This document shows positions 25,219-32,635 of a stretch of 46,816 bases of DNA, piece by piece. The notes under the pieces were generated by a model. That model was not told the DNA's origin and made no database searches. It saw nothing but the letters and a program-made list of their open reading frames with translations. Position 1 is the first letter of the stretch, and each line of letters begins with the position of its first letter. The stretch comes from CAVSIS01 sp963814875 (GTDB lineage Bacteria; Acidobacteriota; Thermoanaerobaculia; Thermoanaerobaculales; Sulfomarinibacteraceae): the NCBI GenBank assembly GCA_963814875.1, contig CAWFFJ010000009.1, forward strand, positions 1-46,816, written 5' to 3'. Position numbers and translations under genes: made by a program.

Positions 25219-26572
25219 ATCCTGCCGGGCTTCGCATCGTGACCAGCTCCTCGGCGGCGGTGGGATGGATGCCGATGGTGGCGTCGAGCTGGGCCTTGGT
25301 GAGCCCCGCGGTGAGGGCCACGGCGAAGCCCTGCACGATCTCGCCGGCCTCCGGTCCGAGCACGTGCACCCCGAGCAGGCGATCGGTCGAGCGCCGGACG
25401 ACCAGCTTCATCAGCGACCGCTCGTCGCGCCCGGACAGGGTGTGCTTCATTGGTCGGAACGACGAACGGAAGATCACCACGTCGTCGCCGTGGCGTTGTC
25501 GTGCGTCCTCCTCGGTGAGCCCGACCGCCGCCACGCTGGGCTGGCTGAAGACCGCCGTCGGCACGGTGTCGTAATCCACGCTGCGCGGCGTCCCGCCCAG
25601 CTCGGTCGCCACGAACGCCATCGCCTCGGCGATGGCAACTGGGGTCAGGTTGAGCCGGTCGGTCACGTCGCCGATCGCCCAGATCGACGGGACGCGGGTG
25701 CGCGAATGGCTGTCGACCACCACTGCGCCGCGCGCGTCGAGCCCGACGCCGATCTCCTCGAGCCCGAGGCTCCGGGTGTTGGGTCGACGTCCGACCGCAA
25801 GCAGGACCTGGTCCGCCCGGTGGAGCTCGCCGTGGGTGTCGACGACCTCGAGATCCGCCTCGGCGCGCCGGATCTCGGCCGGGCAGCGCTCGAAGCGGAG
25901 GTCGATCCCGCGGTGGCGCATCTCCACGGCGAGCTGACGGCGGATGTCGTCGTCAAAGCCGCGCAGGAACAGCGGGCCGCGGTACATGAGCGTGACCTCG
26001 CTGCCGAGCGCCCGGAAGATCCCTGCGAACTCCACCGCGATGTAGCCGCCGCCTGCGATCAGCACTCGACGCGGCAGCTCGGCGAGATGGAACGCCTCGT
26101 CGGAGGTGATCGCGAGCTCGTCGCCGGGGATGCCGAGCCGCTGCGGCCGCCCCCCGGTGGCGACCAGGATCCGTTCGGCCGTGAGCCGCCGGCCGTCAAC
26201 CTCGACCTCGCGAGGCCCGGTGACGGTCGCCCGGGCGCGCAGCAGGGTGACGCCGGCGTCGCCGAGGAGGCGGGCGTAGATGCCGTTCAGGCGGGCGATC
26301 TCGCGGTCCTTGTTGGCGATCAGACGGGTCCAGTCGAACGAGCGTCCGGTCGTGGTCCAGCCGAAGCCGGCCGCGTCGTCGAAACCGTCGCCGAGCTGGG
26401 CCGCGTAGACCAGCAGCTTCTTGGGCACGCATCCCGCGTTGACGCAGGTGCCGCCGAGCGGTCCGGGGTCGGCGATGGCGACGCGGGCCCCGGCGGCGGC
26501 CGCCATCCGTGCGGCCCGCACACCGCCCGAGCCGGCGCCGATCACGAAAAGACCGAAGTCGAGGTCGTCCAT
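25217..26572 (-). CDS. gor: Glutathione-disulfide reductase
   Basis: A 451-residue FAD/NAD(P)-dependent disulfide reductase, nearly the same length as E. coli Gor. Its motifs are VIGAGSGGVRAARMAA (FAD), GGTCVNAGCVPKK with the redox cysteines 43 and 48, ATGGRPQRLGIPG, and GGGYIAVEFAGIFRALGS with MYRGPLFLR, whose arginines suit NADPH. AIGDVTDRLNLTPVA follows, and HPTAAEE near 436 carries the active-site His of the partner subunit. It would regenerate GSH from GSSG with NADPH and could support the GST at 2.9 kb. GAGGAG precedes ATG 26572. A mycothione or trypanothione reductase-like role is less likely. Confidence 0.88.
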   Translation of the reverse strand: MDDLDFGLFVIGAGSGGVRAARMAAAAGARVAIADPGPLGGTCVNAGCVPKKLLVYAAQLGDGFDDAAGFGWTTTGRSFDWTRLIANKDREIARLNGIYARLLGDAGVTLLRARATVTGPREVEVDGRRLTAERILVATGGRPQRLGIPGDELAITSDEAFHLAELPRRVLIAGGGYIAVEFAGIFRALGSEVTLMYRGPLFLRGFDDDIRRQLAVEMRHRGIDLRFERCPAEIRRAEADLEVVDTHGELHRADQVLLAVGRRPNTRSLGLEEIGVGLDARGAVVVDSHSRTRVPSIWAIGDVTDRLNLTPVAIAEAMAFVATELGGTPRSVDYDTVPTAVFSQPSVAAVGLTEEDARQRHGDDVVIFRSSFRPMKHTLSGRDERSLMKLVVRRSTDRLLGVHVLGPEAGEIVQGFAVALTAGLTKAQLDATIGIHPTAAEELVTMRSPAG

Positions 26573-26760
26573 GGAGCTCCTCGAAAGGTGGGGGAGTGGG
26601 TTGTGCACTGCCGTCGTCGCCGCGGTGGGCTGTCTCGGCCCGGCGTGGGAAGCATGTGCCGGTCGTGTGCTATTCCTGGCCGCGCTCTGGTCGCGAGTCG
26701 CAGTCGTCCCGTCCTCGGGCTCGATGACCGGGTGGAGTAGGCTCGTTCTGGAGGTCCATC

Positions 26761-26829
26761 GTGGAGACCGACCGCCTGCGCTCGAAACGCGACGCGATCG
26801 AACCCTATGTCACCGAGGTGCTCGAGTGA
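26761..26829 (+). CDS. 22-codon ORF coupled to the ACT-domain gene
   Basis: A GTG at 26761 sits 6 nt after GGAGG (26750-26754) and opens a frame reading METDRLRSKRDAIEPYVTEV, ending at TGA 26827-26829. The stop overlaps the GTG start of the ACT-domain gene by 3 bp. The charged, helix-prone composition and the strong ribosome site argue that it is translated. It could be a leader peptide that couples translation, or the remnant of a longer protein. It has no recognisable homologue by eye. Confidence 0.45.
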   Translation: METDRLRSKRDAIEPYVTEVLE

Positions 26830-27236
26830 GCGCGGATCGGCTCGAGCTCGAGCTGTCGCCGGATCGGCTGGCGGTGGTGCGCCTCGACCCGGACGCGAAC
26901 GTTCCGAGGTGGGCGACCAGTTCGGCGTTCCACTCGCTGACTCGCACCGAGGACGAGCTCTCGGTGGTCTGCGGCGAGGCCGGCGTGCCCGCGGAGGTCG
27001 CCGCAGAACGTGGTTTTCGGCGGCTGACAGTTCGCGGGCCGCTGGAGTTCTCGCTGGTCGGAGTGTTGGCGTCGCTCACGGCACCCCTGGCGGAGGCCGG
27101 GGTGAGCATCTTCTCGATCTCGACCTTCGACACCGACCACGTGCTGGTGCGCGAAGCAGACCTCGACCGGGCCTGCAGCGCGCTCGAGGCGGCCGGTCAC
27201 CGCATCGCGACGTCGGCAGGTGCCTGGCAGAGGTAG
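26826..27236 (+). CDS. ACT-domain protein
   Basis: The 136-residue protein has two ACT-like halves. The first contains RLAVVRLDPDANVPRWA and ELSVVCGEAGVP. The second reads RRLTVRGPLEFSLVGVLASL, with SIFSISTFDTDHVLVRE as its central strands. The SxxSTFDTDHVLV pattern is typical of the small amino-acid-binding ACT proteins related to the CASTOR/lysine-sensor fold. It would sense a small ligand, probably an amino acid; the partner is unknown. It starts at GTG 26826 within the stop of the 22-codon ORF. Its 3' end overlaps the convergent methyltransferase fragment by 40 bp. Confidence 0.75.
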   Translation: MSADRLELELSPDRLAVVRLDPDANVPRWATSSAFHSLTRTEDELSVVCGEAGVPAEVAAERGFRRLTVRGPLEFSLVGVLASLTAPLAEAGVSIFSISTFDTDHVLVREADLDRACSALEAAGHRIATSAGAWQR

Positions 27237-27496
27237 ATCACGTTCGAGGGCTCCCGCTCCGGTCGGCTGAAGGCCTCCGTGCCGACTCGTTCGACCTTGC
27301 CGAATAGCCGGTCGAGGACGCCTTCCAGCTCGCGGTTGACGCCCGGGCTCCAGATCGCGAGCACGCCCGACGGCCGCAGGGCGGCCCGTGCTGCAGCGAG
27401 CCCATCCTGGTCGTAGAGAGCTGCGTTGCCTGGTGCGGCGAGCCAGCCCGGACCGTTGTCGACGTCGAGCAAGATCATGTCCCACTCAAGCTCCAT
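27197..27496 (-). pseudogene. C-terminal fragment of a spermidine synthase-like methyltransferase
   Basis: From ATG 27496 the 99-residue frame reads DMILLDVDNGPGWLA, then LAAARAALRPSGVLAIWSPG and SNVIYLCQAP. These are the last strands of a spermidine synthase-like Rossmann methyltransferase, a family of about 230 residues. The SAM-binding half is missing; the preceding DNA is the 3' end of the glycosyltransferase gene. GGGAG precedes the ATG, so it may still be translated. It is a 5'-truncated remnant or, less likely, half of a split enzyme. Confidence 0.6.
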
Positions 27497-28850
27497 CGGC
27501 TCCCTCGCGCATCGGCTCCAGCGGCGGCGGCGCCTCGCCGGCCGCGGTCGCCGCGGTGACCGCCACGACCCGGAACGTCCCCCGGCGCGGCGTGGTGCAG
27601 TGACCGGCCCATGCCGAGCCGGCGAGGCTGCCGTCGGCGAGGTGGTGCTGCAGCCACCCGACGAGATGTCGCGTCGGCGGCAGGTCGAATCCGGCTCGGC
27701 GTCCGACCACCCATCGCCGGTTGACCGACTCGTGGCGGCCGACCGGGCGTGTGAGCAGCAAGGGCAGGCCGAGCGCGGCAAAGAACACGAGCTCGCTCGG
27801 CTTGGTGACCAGCAGGTCAGCGTCGGCGAGGAGCGCGTTGAAGGCGCGGTAGTAGCTCGCGAAGTCCGGCTCGTGCAGGATCTGCAGCGCCGAGGGGGGG
27901 ACGTCGCCGAGGCCGAGCCGGTCGATCGCCCTGGAGAAGAGGGCGGCGACCTCGGAGCGGACTCCGGCGACCAGCACGAGCCGGAGCGTGCCCCGCCGCA
28001 GCTCCGGTGCGAGCGCCGCGAGCAGGGGTTTCGCACCCTGCGCCTGGGCACCTGCGCCGCCGATGGCGAACACGAGCAATGGCGGTCGACCGCGCTCGGC
28101 CGCAGGCGGGTGGCCGAGGGTCGCTTCCACCTCGCGGCGTCGGCCGTCGAAGAACACGCGGCCCGGGTCGAGCCGGGCCAGACGAGCCGCCAGGTTGCCC
28201 TTGAGCACACCGAGAGCGCGTCCGCCGGTGAGCTCGTCCGGGAGCGGAAAGCCGGTGAAGTGGATCCGCTGGGCCGGGACACCGTAGGAGCGCAGCCGGC
28301 GCGAGGCCCGGCGCGAGGGCACGCAGTAGACGATCCGACTCGTTTCGGGCTCGACCGGGACCCAGATCCGGTGCAGGTCGCTATCGGTCACGACACAGAC
28401 CACCGGCGAGCGGGCGAGCCGGTCGGCGGCGATCGCTGGCGCGTAGAAGGTCGAAAGGAGGGTCTCGCCGCTTCCGTCGAGACGCTCGGCGAGCGCGCGC
28501 CCGAGGCCGGTGTCGACCAGGTGCGCGAGCCGCCGGGCTGCCAGCCCCGGAGGGACCGGGCGGTGCCCGTCGCCGTCCGCGATCTCGGTCGCCGCATCGA
28601 GCGCGAGGCGGAACGGGACGCCCGCAATCGGAATCTGCGACATCCGCGAGACGAGCTCGTAGGCCTGCCGCATGCGCCGCCACCTCCGGGCTTCGCCCGG
28701 ATCGGCGAACGGCGGGCGGTCGATCGCCGCCACCTCGAGCCCGAGGTGGTCGGCGAGCGCGGTCGCGGCGCGCAGGTGGCCGTAGCCCATCTCGACCGCG
28801 GCGACGAGCGTCGGCGGAAGGGAGGCGGCGGTCGGTCGAAGCTGCGTCAC
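27486..28850 (-). CDS. MGDG synthase/MurG-like glycosyltransferase
   Basis: This protein of about 454 residues begins, after a short leader, with TLVAAVEMGYGHLRAATALA, the N-terminal loop of the GT28 MurG / monogalactosyldiacylglycerol synthase group. Its second half has LLVFAIGGAGAQAQGAKPLL and LLADADLLVTKPSELVFFAA, with the donor-binding Lys-Pro-Ser segment. It probably glycosylates a lipid at the inner membrane. GTG 28850 is chosen for its distance to the first domain; ATG 28895 is an alternative and neither has a clear ribosome site. The last 25 or so codons look foreign to the family and end inside the methyltransferase remnant, so the 3' end may be a recombination joint. It is divergent from a ceramide-type transferase. 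Confidence 0.75.
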   Translation of the reverse strand: MTQLRPTAASLPPTLVAAVEMGYGHLRAATALADHLGLEVAAIDRPPFADPGEARRWRRMRQAYELVSRMSQIPIAGVPFRLALDAATEIADGDGHRPVPPGLAARRLAHLVDTGLGRALAERLDGSGETLLSTFYAPAIAADRLARSPVVCVVTDSDLHRIWVPVEPETSRIVYCVPSRRASRRLRSYGVPAQRIHFTGFPLPDELTGGRALGVLKGNLAARLARLDPGRVFFDGRRREVEATLGHPPAAERGRPPLLVFAIGGAGAQAQGAKPLLAALAPELRRGTLRLVLVAGVRSEVAALFSRAIDRLGLGDVPPSALQILHEPDFASYYRAFNALLADADLLVTKPSELVFFAALGLPLLLTRPVGRHESVNRRWVVGRRAGFDLPPTRHLVGWLQHHLADGSLAGSAWAGHCTTPRRGTFRVVAVTAATAAGEAPPPLEPMREGADGA

Positions 28851-28933
28851 GGCGGGTATGAGACCACATTCGCGCGGGTTTTGCCTCCGCTTCATGGGGT
28901 CTTCACCGGCAGCGCGCGAAACTCGAAGGCGAG

Positions 28934-30139
28934 ATGATGACCGCCATCCTTTCGGCTCTGACCGTCGTCGGTGCTGCGCTGGTGTGGCTGATGCATCTCT
29001 GCCAGCGTCGGTTTCTGCGTGGGCTGCCGCCCGAAGTCCTGACCCCGCTCCCTGCAATCAGCGTGCTCAAGCCGCTCAAGGGCTTCGATGCCGATCTCGA
29101 GGGCAACCTGAGGAGCTTCCTCGACCTCGACTATCCCGAGTACGAGATCCTGCTCGGAATCCAGGACCCGGATGACCCGGCGGTCGCGGTCGCGGAGCGT
29201 GTCGCCGCCGACGCCTCGGCGCGAGGCGTGCGGGCCAGGGTGGTGGTCGACCGACGCGAGATCGGCGCCAACCCGAAGGTCAATAACCTCGCCAACCTGC
29301 TCGGGATGGCGCGCCACGAGGTGATCCTGATCTCGGACTCCAACATCGCGGTCCCCCCGGGATACCTGACGGGGATGGCCGCCCACCTCCTCCAGCCCGG
29401 GGTCGGGATGGTGACCTCGTTCTTCCGCGGCACCGGCTCGCGCGGGCTCGGCGGCGCGCTCGAAGGCGTCCAGCTCAACACCTACGTCATGGGCGGGGTC
29501 GCCGCGGCGAGCGGGCTGCTCGGTCGGGTGTGCGCGGTCGGCAAGTCGATGCTGCTGCGTCGCTCCGACCTCGAGCGGATCGGTGGCCTCGGCGAGCTCG
29601 GACGCTACCTCGCCGAGGACCAGGTCTGCGGGGAGGCCATCCACGCGCTCGGGCTGGACGTCGTGGTCTGTCCGCAGCTCATCGACAACGTGCTCGGCCC
29701 GGTTTCCGTGCGTCGCTTCGCCTCGCGTCACCTGCGCTGGGCGCGGATCCGCCGCCACATCAGCCCGTGGGGGTATGCGGCGGAGGTTTTGGCGAACCCG
29801 CTCCTGACGGCAGGTGCAGCCTTCGTGCTCGATCCCGGGCGGGCGACCGCTGGACTCCTCGCGGCTACCCTGACCCTGGTGACGGGCTCGGCGCTGGCCT
29901 CCGAACGCGCGGTCGGCGTGAGCCGCAGTCCGGCGCTGTACCTGGTGCTGGAACCGTTGCGCGAGATGCTGGTCGCGCTGCTGTGGCCGGTGCCGTTCCT
30001 GAGCCGGACGGTCTCCTGGCGCGGCCGCACCTACCGGATCGGCAGGCGCACGCTCCTCGAATCGCTCGATCGGGATGCGCTCGAGCTGCCGGAAGAGCTC
30101 CACGGGTCGCTCGCCGCTGAGGCAGCCCCGGCCGCCTGA
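28934..30139 (+). CDS. GT21/HpnI-like glycosyltransferase, ceramide glucosyltransferase family
   Basis: A 401-residue membrane glycosyltransferase. An N-terminal anchor (LSALTVVGAALVWLM) is followed by the GT-A domain: AISVLKPLKGFDADLEGNL, LGIQDPDD, LISDSN as the DxD-like metal site, EDQVCGE as the base, and RHLRWARIRR, the (R/Q)xxRW signature. C-terminal helices follow. Members transfer a hexose or HexNAc from a nucleotide sugar to ceramide, or in the HpnI group to a hopanoid-linked lipid. No hopanoid or sphingolipid genes are nearby. Two adjacent ATGs (28934, 28937) could start it. Confidence 0.85.
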   Translation: MMTAILSALTVVGAALVWLMHLCQRRFLRGLPPEVLTPLPAISVLKPLKGFDADLEGNLRSFLDLDYPEYEILLGIQDPDDPAVAVAERVAADASARGVRARVVVDRREIGANPKVNNLANLLGMARHEVILISDSNIAVPPGYLTGMAAHLLQPGVGMVTSFFRGTGSRGLGGALEGVQLNTYVMGGVAAASGLLGRVCAVGKSMLLRRSDLERIGGLGELGRYLAEDQVCGEAIHALGLDVVVCPQLIDNVLGPVSVRRFASRHLRWARIRRHISPWGYAAEVLANPLLTAGAAFVLDPGRATAGLLAATLTLVTGSALASERAVGVSRSPALYLVLEPLREMLVALLWPVPFLSRTVSWRGRTYRIGRRTLLESLDRDALELPEELHGSLAAEAAPAA

Positions 30140-30173
30140 ACCACGAGCCCACTCTCCGGCGTCCTGTTCCCAC

Positions 30174-30713
30174 CTACCAGGTAGTGATCACCACCCTGGT
30201 GCCGTCCTTCGCCTCGACCGTGACCAGCCTGCCGAAGCCGGCCTTCGAGAGGACGCGGAAGGCGAGGTTCGGGTCGACCGTTTTCCAGTCCCATCTTTCC
30301 AGGGCGTCAATGACACCGTCGATGGGGATCGAGCAGCGGACGGTCGCGTCATCGGCATCGACCGCGATGTCGAGGTCGTCGCCGTGCTTGGTGACCGTGA
30401 CCTTTGCGTCAGGCGCGTTGACCCGGACCAAAGTCGCGTCGGGGGCGTCGTGGAGCGCCCGCAGCGCCTGCATCACCTGGGGTCGTGCCTGGCGCACCTC
30501 GTCCGGAATGGTGGCATCCTCGAAGGCCTCGGCCGGGATGAAGGCGGTCGCCGCCCGGGCCGCGAACAGCGGGAACGGCACGATGACCCGGACGTCGTCC
30601 GAGGGCACCTTGACGTCGACCACGACCCAGTCGGACAGCGCGACCGCGGCCGCGAGCCCGGCCACGGTCGCGAGGAAGATCGCGCCGACAGTGGAGACCC
30701 CGCGCTGGTTCAT
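30174..30713 (-). CDS. Membrane-anchored protein, paralogue of the upstream gene product
   Basis: The 179-residue product has one N-terminal hydrophobic segment (VGAIFLATVAGLAAAVALS) and a periplasmic beta-rich part: VDVKVPSDDVRVIVPFPLF, then PQVMQALRALHDAPDATLVR and VEAKDGTRVVITTW. The arrangement (V.VP.D.V...PF, then P..M.AL....D...V.V.....KV.V) repeats that of the protein encoded just upstream. It resembles the beta-strand repeats of anti-sigma or adhesin-like periplasmic domains, but I do not recognise a named family. The genes are 15 bp apart and co-oriented. Confidence 0.65.
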   Translation of the reverse strand: MNQRGVSTVGAIFLATVAGLAAAVALSDWVVVDVKVPSDDVRVIVPFPLFAARAATAFIPAEAFEDATIPDEVRQARPQVMQALRALHDAPDATLVRVNAPDAKVTVTKHGDDLDIAVDADDATVRCSIPIDGVIDALERWDWKTVDPNLAFRVLSKAGFGRLVTVEAKDGTRVVITTW

Positions 30714-30728
30714 GGTCGCCTCCGGCCG

Positions 30729-31274
30729 TCACTCGATCCAGATGCGGACGTTGGCCTCGTTCGAGGTCACCCGGACGATCTCGCCGTCCGGCAGCCGATC
30801 GAGGCCGGCGAGGAGCGTCTTGACGTCGATCTCGTTGTGCTCGTCGAAGGCCAGGGCGTCGATCAACGTCGCCGGCAGGGTGACGTCGACCACCGCGTGC
30901 TCGTCCTCCTTCTGGGTGACGTGGATGCGCAGCATCCCGGCGGCCTTCTGCACCTTCACGTCGGCGTCGTTCGACGTCACCGTGACGTAGTCGCCGTCCG
31001 GCGAGTCCTTCAGCGCCTTCATCAGCTGCGGCCAGTCGATGTCGGCGTCGTGATCGAGGTCGATCTGGATCTTGCCGCGGTGGAAGTTCTCGACGTCGAC
31101 GCCGTCGAGCACCGCCATGACGAGCCCGAACGGCAGGTGGAGCTCGACGTTGGCCCCTTCTTTGGTGTCGGTCACGTGGACGTTGAGCCACCGGGTAGCG
31201 TCGGCGGCCAGGGCCGGGACGGCCGCCAGCAGCGCCAGGGTGAGCAGTGTCGTGGAAACTCGCTTTGGCCTCAT
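30729..31274 (-). CDS. Secreted protein of unknown function
   Basis: The 181-residue product has a Sec signal peptide (LLTLALLAAVPALA). The mature part has two similar units: LNVHVTDTKEGANVELHLPF with QLMKALKDSPDGDYVTVTSN, then VVDVTLPATLIDAL with LAGLDRLPDGEIVRVTSNEA. The phrase PDG(D/E)xVxVTSN occurs in both. A protein with the same layout but a membrane anchor follows it, so the pair arose by duplication. GGAGG lies upstream of ATG 31274. The calcium-rich-looking Asp runs (DLDHDADIDW) are suggestive but not diagnostic. No function is assigned. Confidence 0.7.
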   Translation of the reverse strand: MRPKRVSTTLLTLALLAAVPALAADATRWLNVHVTDTKEGANVELHLPFGLVMAVLDGVDVENFHRGKIQIDLDHDADIDWPQLMKALKDSPDGDYVTVTSNDADVKVQKAAGMLRIHVTQKEDEHAVVDVTLPATLIDALAFDEHNEIDVKTLLAGLDRLPDGEIVRVTSNEANVRIWIE

Positions 31275-31369
31275 ACCCCACCTCCGTACCGTCTCACCCC
31301 CTCAAACGGGTGATGGTGAAGAAAAGTTCTGGAAGGGTCAGAAGGTGAAGGCGCGAGACGTCTATCCCC

Positions 31370-31386
31370 GATGCGCGTAGCGCATC
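31370..31386. other. Short perfect hairpin
   Basis: GATGCGC-GTA-GCGCATC forms a 7-bp stem with a 3-nt loop, 44 bp beyond the PspC-like gene stop and next to GCGCGAGACG and AAGGTGAAGG repeat units. It may help terminate the pspC transcript; there is no T-run. Confidence 0.35.
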
Positions 31387-31429
31387 ATAGGAAGACTGCG
31401 GGAATCGGACGCGGCAGCGGCCGATGCCC

Positions 31430-31630
31430 TCAGGATTCCTGCGGCATCAGGAGCCACAGCAGGATGTAGACGAGAATGCCGGGAAACGCCGCCGAAAGCA
31501 CGGACACGACAACGTAGAGGATGCGGACCACCGTGGGCGACCAGCCGAGCCACCTCGCGATGCCCCCGCACACGCCGGCGATGATCCGGTCCCCGGATGA
31601 GCGCTGGAGAGGGTTGCGAACGGCATCCAT
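31430..31630 (-). CDS. PspC-domain membrane protein
   Basis: The 66-residue protein matches a single PspC domain: RIIAGVCGGIARWLGW followed by TVVRILYVVVSVL and two hydrophobic helices ending ILLWLLMPQES. PspC proteins sense envelope stress or act as small membrane toxin/stabiliser proteins. It stands alone; no pspA or pspB is adjacent. Confidence 0.9.
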   Translation of the reverse strand: MDAVRNPLQRSSGDRIIAGVCGGIARWLGWSPTVVRILYVVVSVLSAAFPGILVYILLWLLMPQES

Positions 31631-31652
31631 GGCACACCTCCATCATGGCGGC

Positions 31653-31693
31653 ACTCGCCACCAGTATGAGGTACGTACCGCTGGTGAGCGAGT
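31653..31693. promoter_or_regulatory. Nested palindromes in a divergent intergenic region
   Basis: Arms ACTCGCCACCAG (31653-31664) and CTGGTGAGCGAGT (31681-31693) pair with one bulge and enclose the 10-bp palindrome GGTACGTACC (31670-31679). They lie between the divergent pspC and UPF0173 genes, 22 bp from the pspC start, so they may be an operator for both. A TAGAAT at 31722-31727 could be the -10 of the UPF0173 gene, but no matching -35 is clear. Confidence 0.4.
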
Positions 31694-31798
31694 TTCTTCG
31701 ATGTCCGGTCCTGGGCAGTCGTAGAATGGTCGCTGAATCCGTCGCGACGGGCGCGGCAACCGCCGCGCCGAGGCGTCCGGCGGGGCGGAGGAACCGAC

Positions 31799-32476
31799 AT
31801 GCCGAAGCTCACGTATCTCGGGCACTCCGCCGCACTCCTCGAGGGCGGCGGCGGTCGGATCATCATCGACCCATTTCTCAGCGGCAACCCCTTGGCGGCG
31901 ATGCCGGCGTCCGACGTCAGAGTCGATCACGTGCTGCTGACCCATGGCCACGGCGATCACATCGGCGACGGGATTGAGATCGCCAAGGCCAACGACGCGA
32001 CCATCGTGGCCCCGTTCGAGCTTGCCAACTACTGCGAAGCGCGGGGAGCGAAGGTCCATCCGATGCACATCGGCGGCGCCCACCAGTTTCCCTTCGGTAG
32101 GGTCAAGCTGACCATCGCCCACCACGGCTCGTGCGCCCCCGACGGGACCTACACGGGGAGTCCGTGCGGATTCCTGATCACGATGGACGGTCGGACCTTC
32201 TACCACCCCGGCGACACGGGCCTGTTCCTCGACATGAAGCTGATCGGCGAGCTCAACGACATCGACGTCGCGATGCTGCCCATTGGGGACAACTTCACGA
32301 TGGGCATCGACGACGCCGTCAAGGCCACCGAGTTTCTGCAGCCGAAGCTCGTGATTCCCATGCACTACCGGACCTTTGACGTCATCGAAGCCGATCCAAA
32401 CGAGTTCGTGTCGCGGGTCCGCCAGCTCGGTGAGCAGGGCCGGGTGCTGGACTTCGGCGAGTCGCTCGACTTCTAG
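31799..32476 (+). CDS. UPF0173 metal-dependent hydrolase
   Basis: The 225-residue metallo-beta-lactamase-fold protein is of the UPF0173 (YtkL-like) size. LTYLGHSAALLEGGGGRIII and DPFLSGNP open it, LTHGHGDHIGD (48-58) carries the HxHxDH metal ligands, AHHGSCAPDG and HPGDTGLF supply further ligands, and IPMHYRTF gives the last histidine. The substrate is unknown. GGAGGAA precedes the ATG. A strong perfect hairpin follows its stop. Confidence 0.92.
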   Translation: MPKLTYLGHSAALLEGGGGRIIIDPFLSGNPLAAMPASDVRVDHVLLTHGHGDHIGDGIEIAKANDATIVAPFELANYCEARGAKVHPMHIGGAHQFPFGRVKLTIAHHGSCAPDGTYTGSPCGFLITMDGRTFYHPGDTGLFLDMKLIGELNDIDVAMLPIGDNFTMGIDDAVKATEFLQPKLVIPMHYRTFDVIEADPNEFVSRVRQLGEQGRVLDFGESLDF

Positions 32477-32487
32477 AAGCGCGTCCA

Positions 32488-32538
32488 GCGGGGCGCCCTG
32501 CCAGCCGCCCGACCCGGGCGGCTGGCAGGGCGCCCCGC
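32488..32538 (+). terminator. 23-bp perfect G/C-rich hairpin
   Basis: Bases 32488-32510 (GCGGGGCGCCCTGCCAGCCG...) pair perfectly with 32516-32538 around a 5-nt loop, 11 bp after the UPF0173 stop. The stem is almost all G/C, so it must fold. No T-run follows, but position and strength make it the best terminator candidate in the window. Confidence 0.7.
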
Positions 32539-32635
32539 AGTCCGCGCTGGTATGGATCAGCCGGGCAAGAGCGGCGGGCGGAGTGCCGCGGGTCGTCGTG
32601 TGGCGTGCGCTGCGCCTTCAAGCGATACTGAGTAC

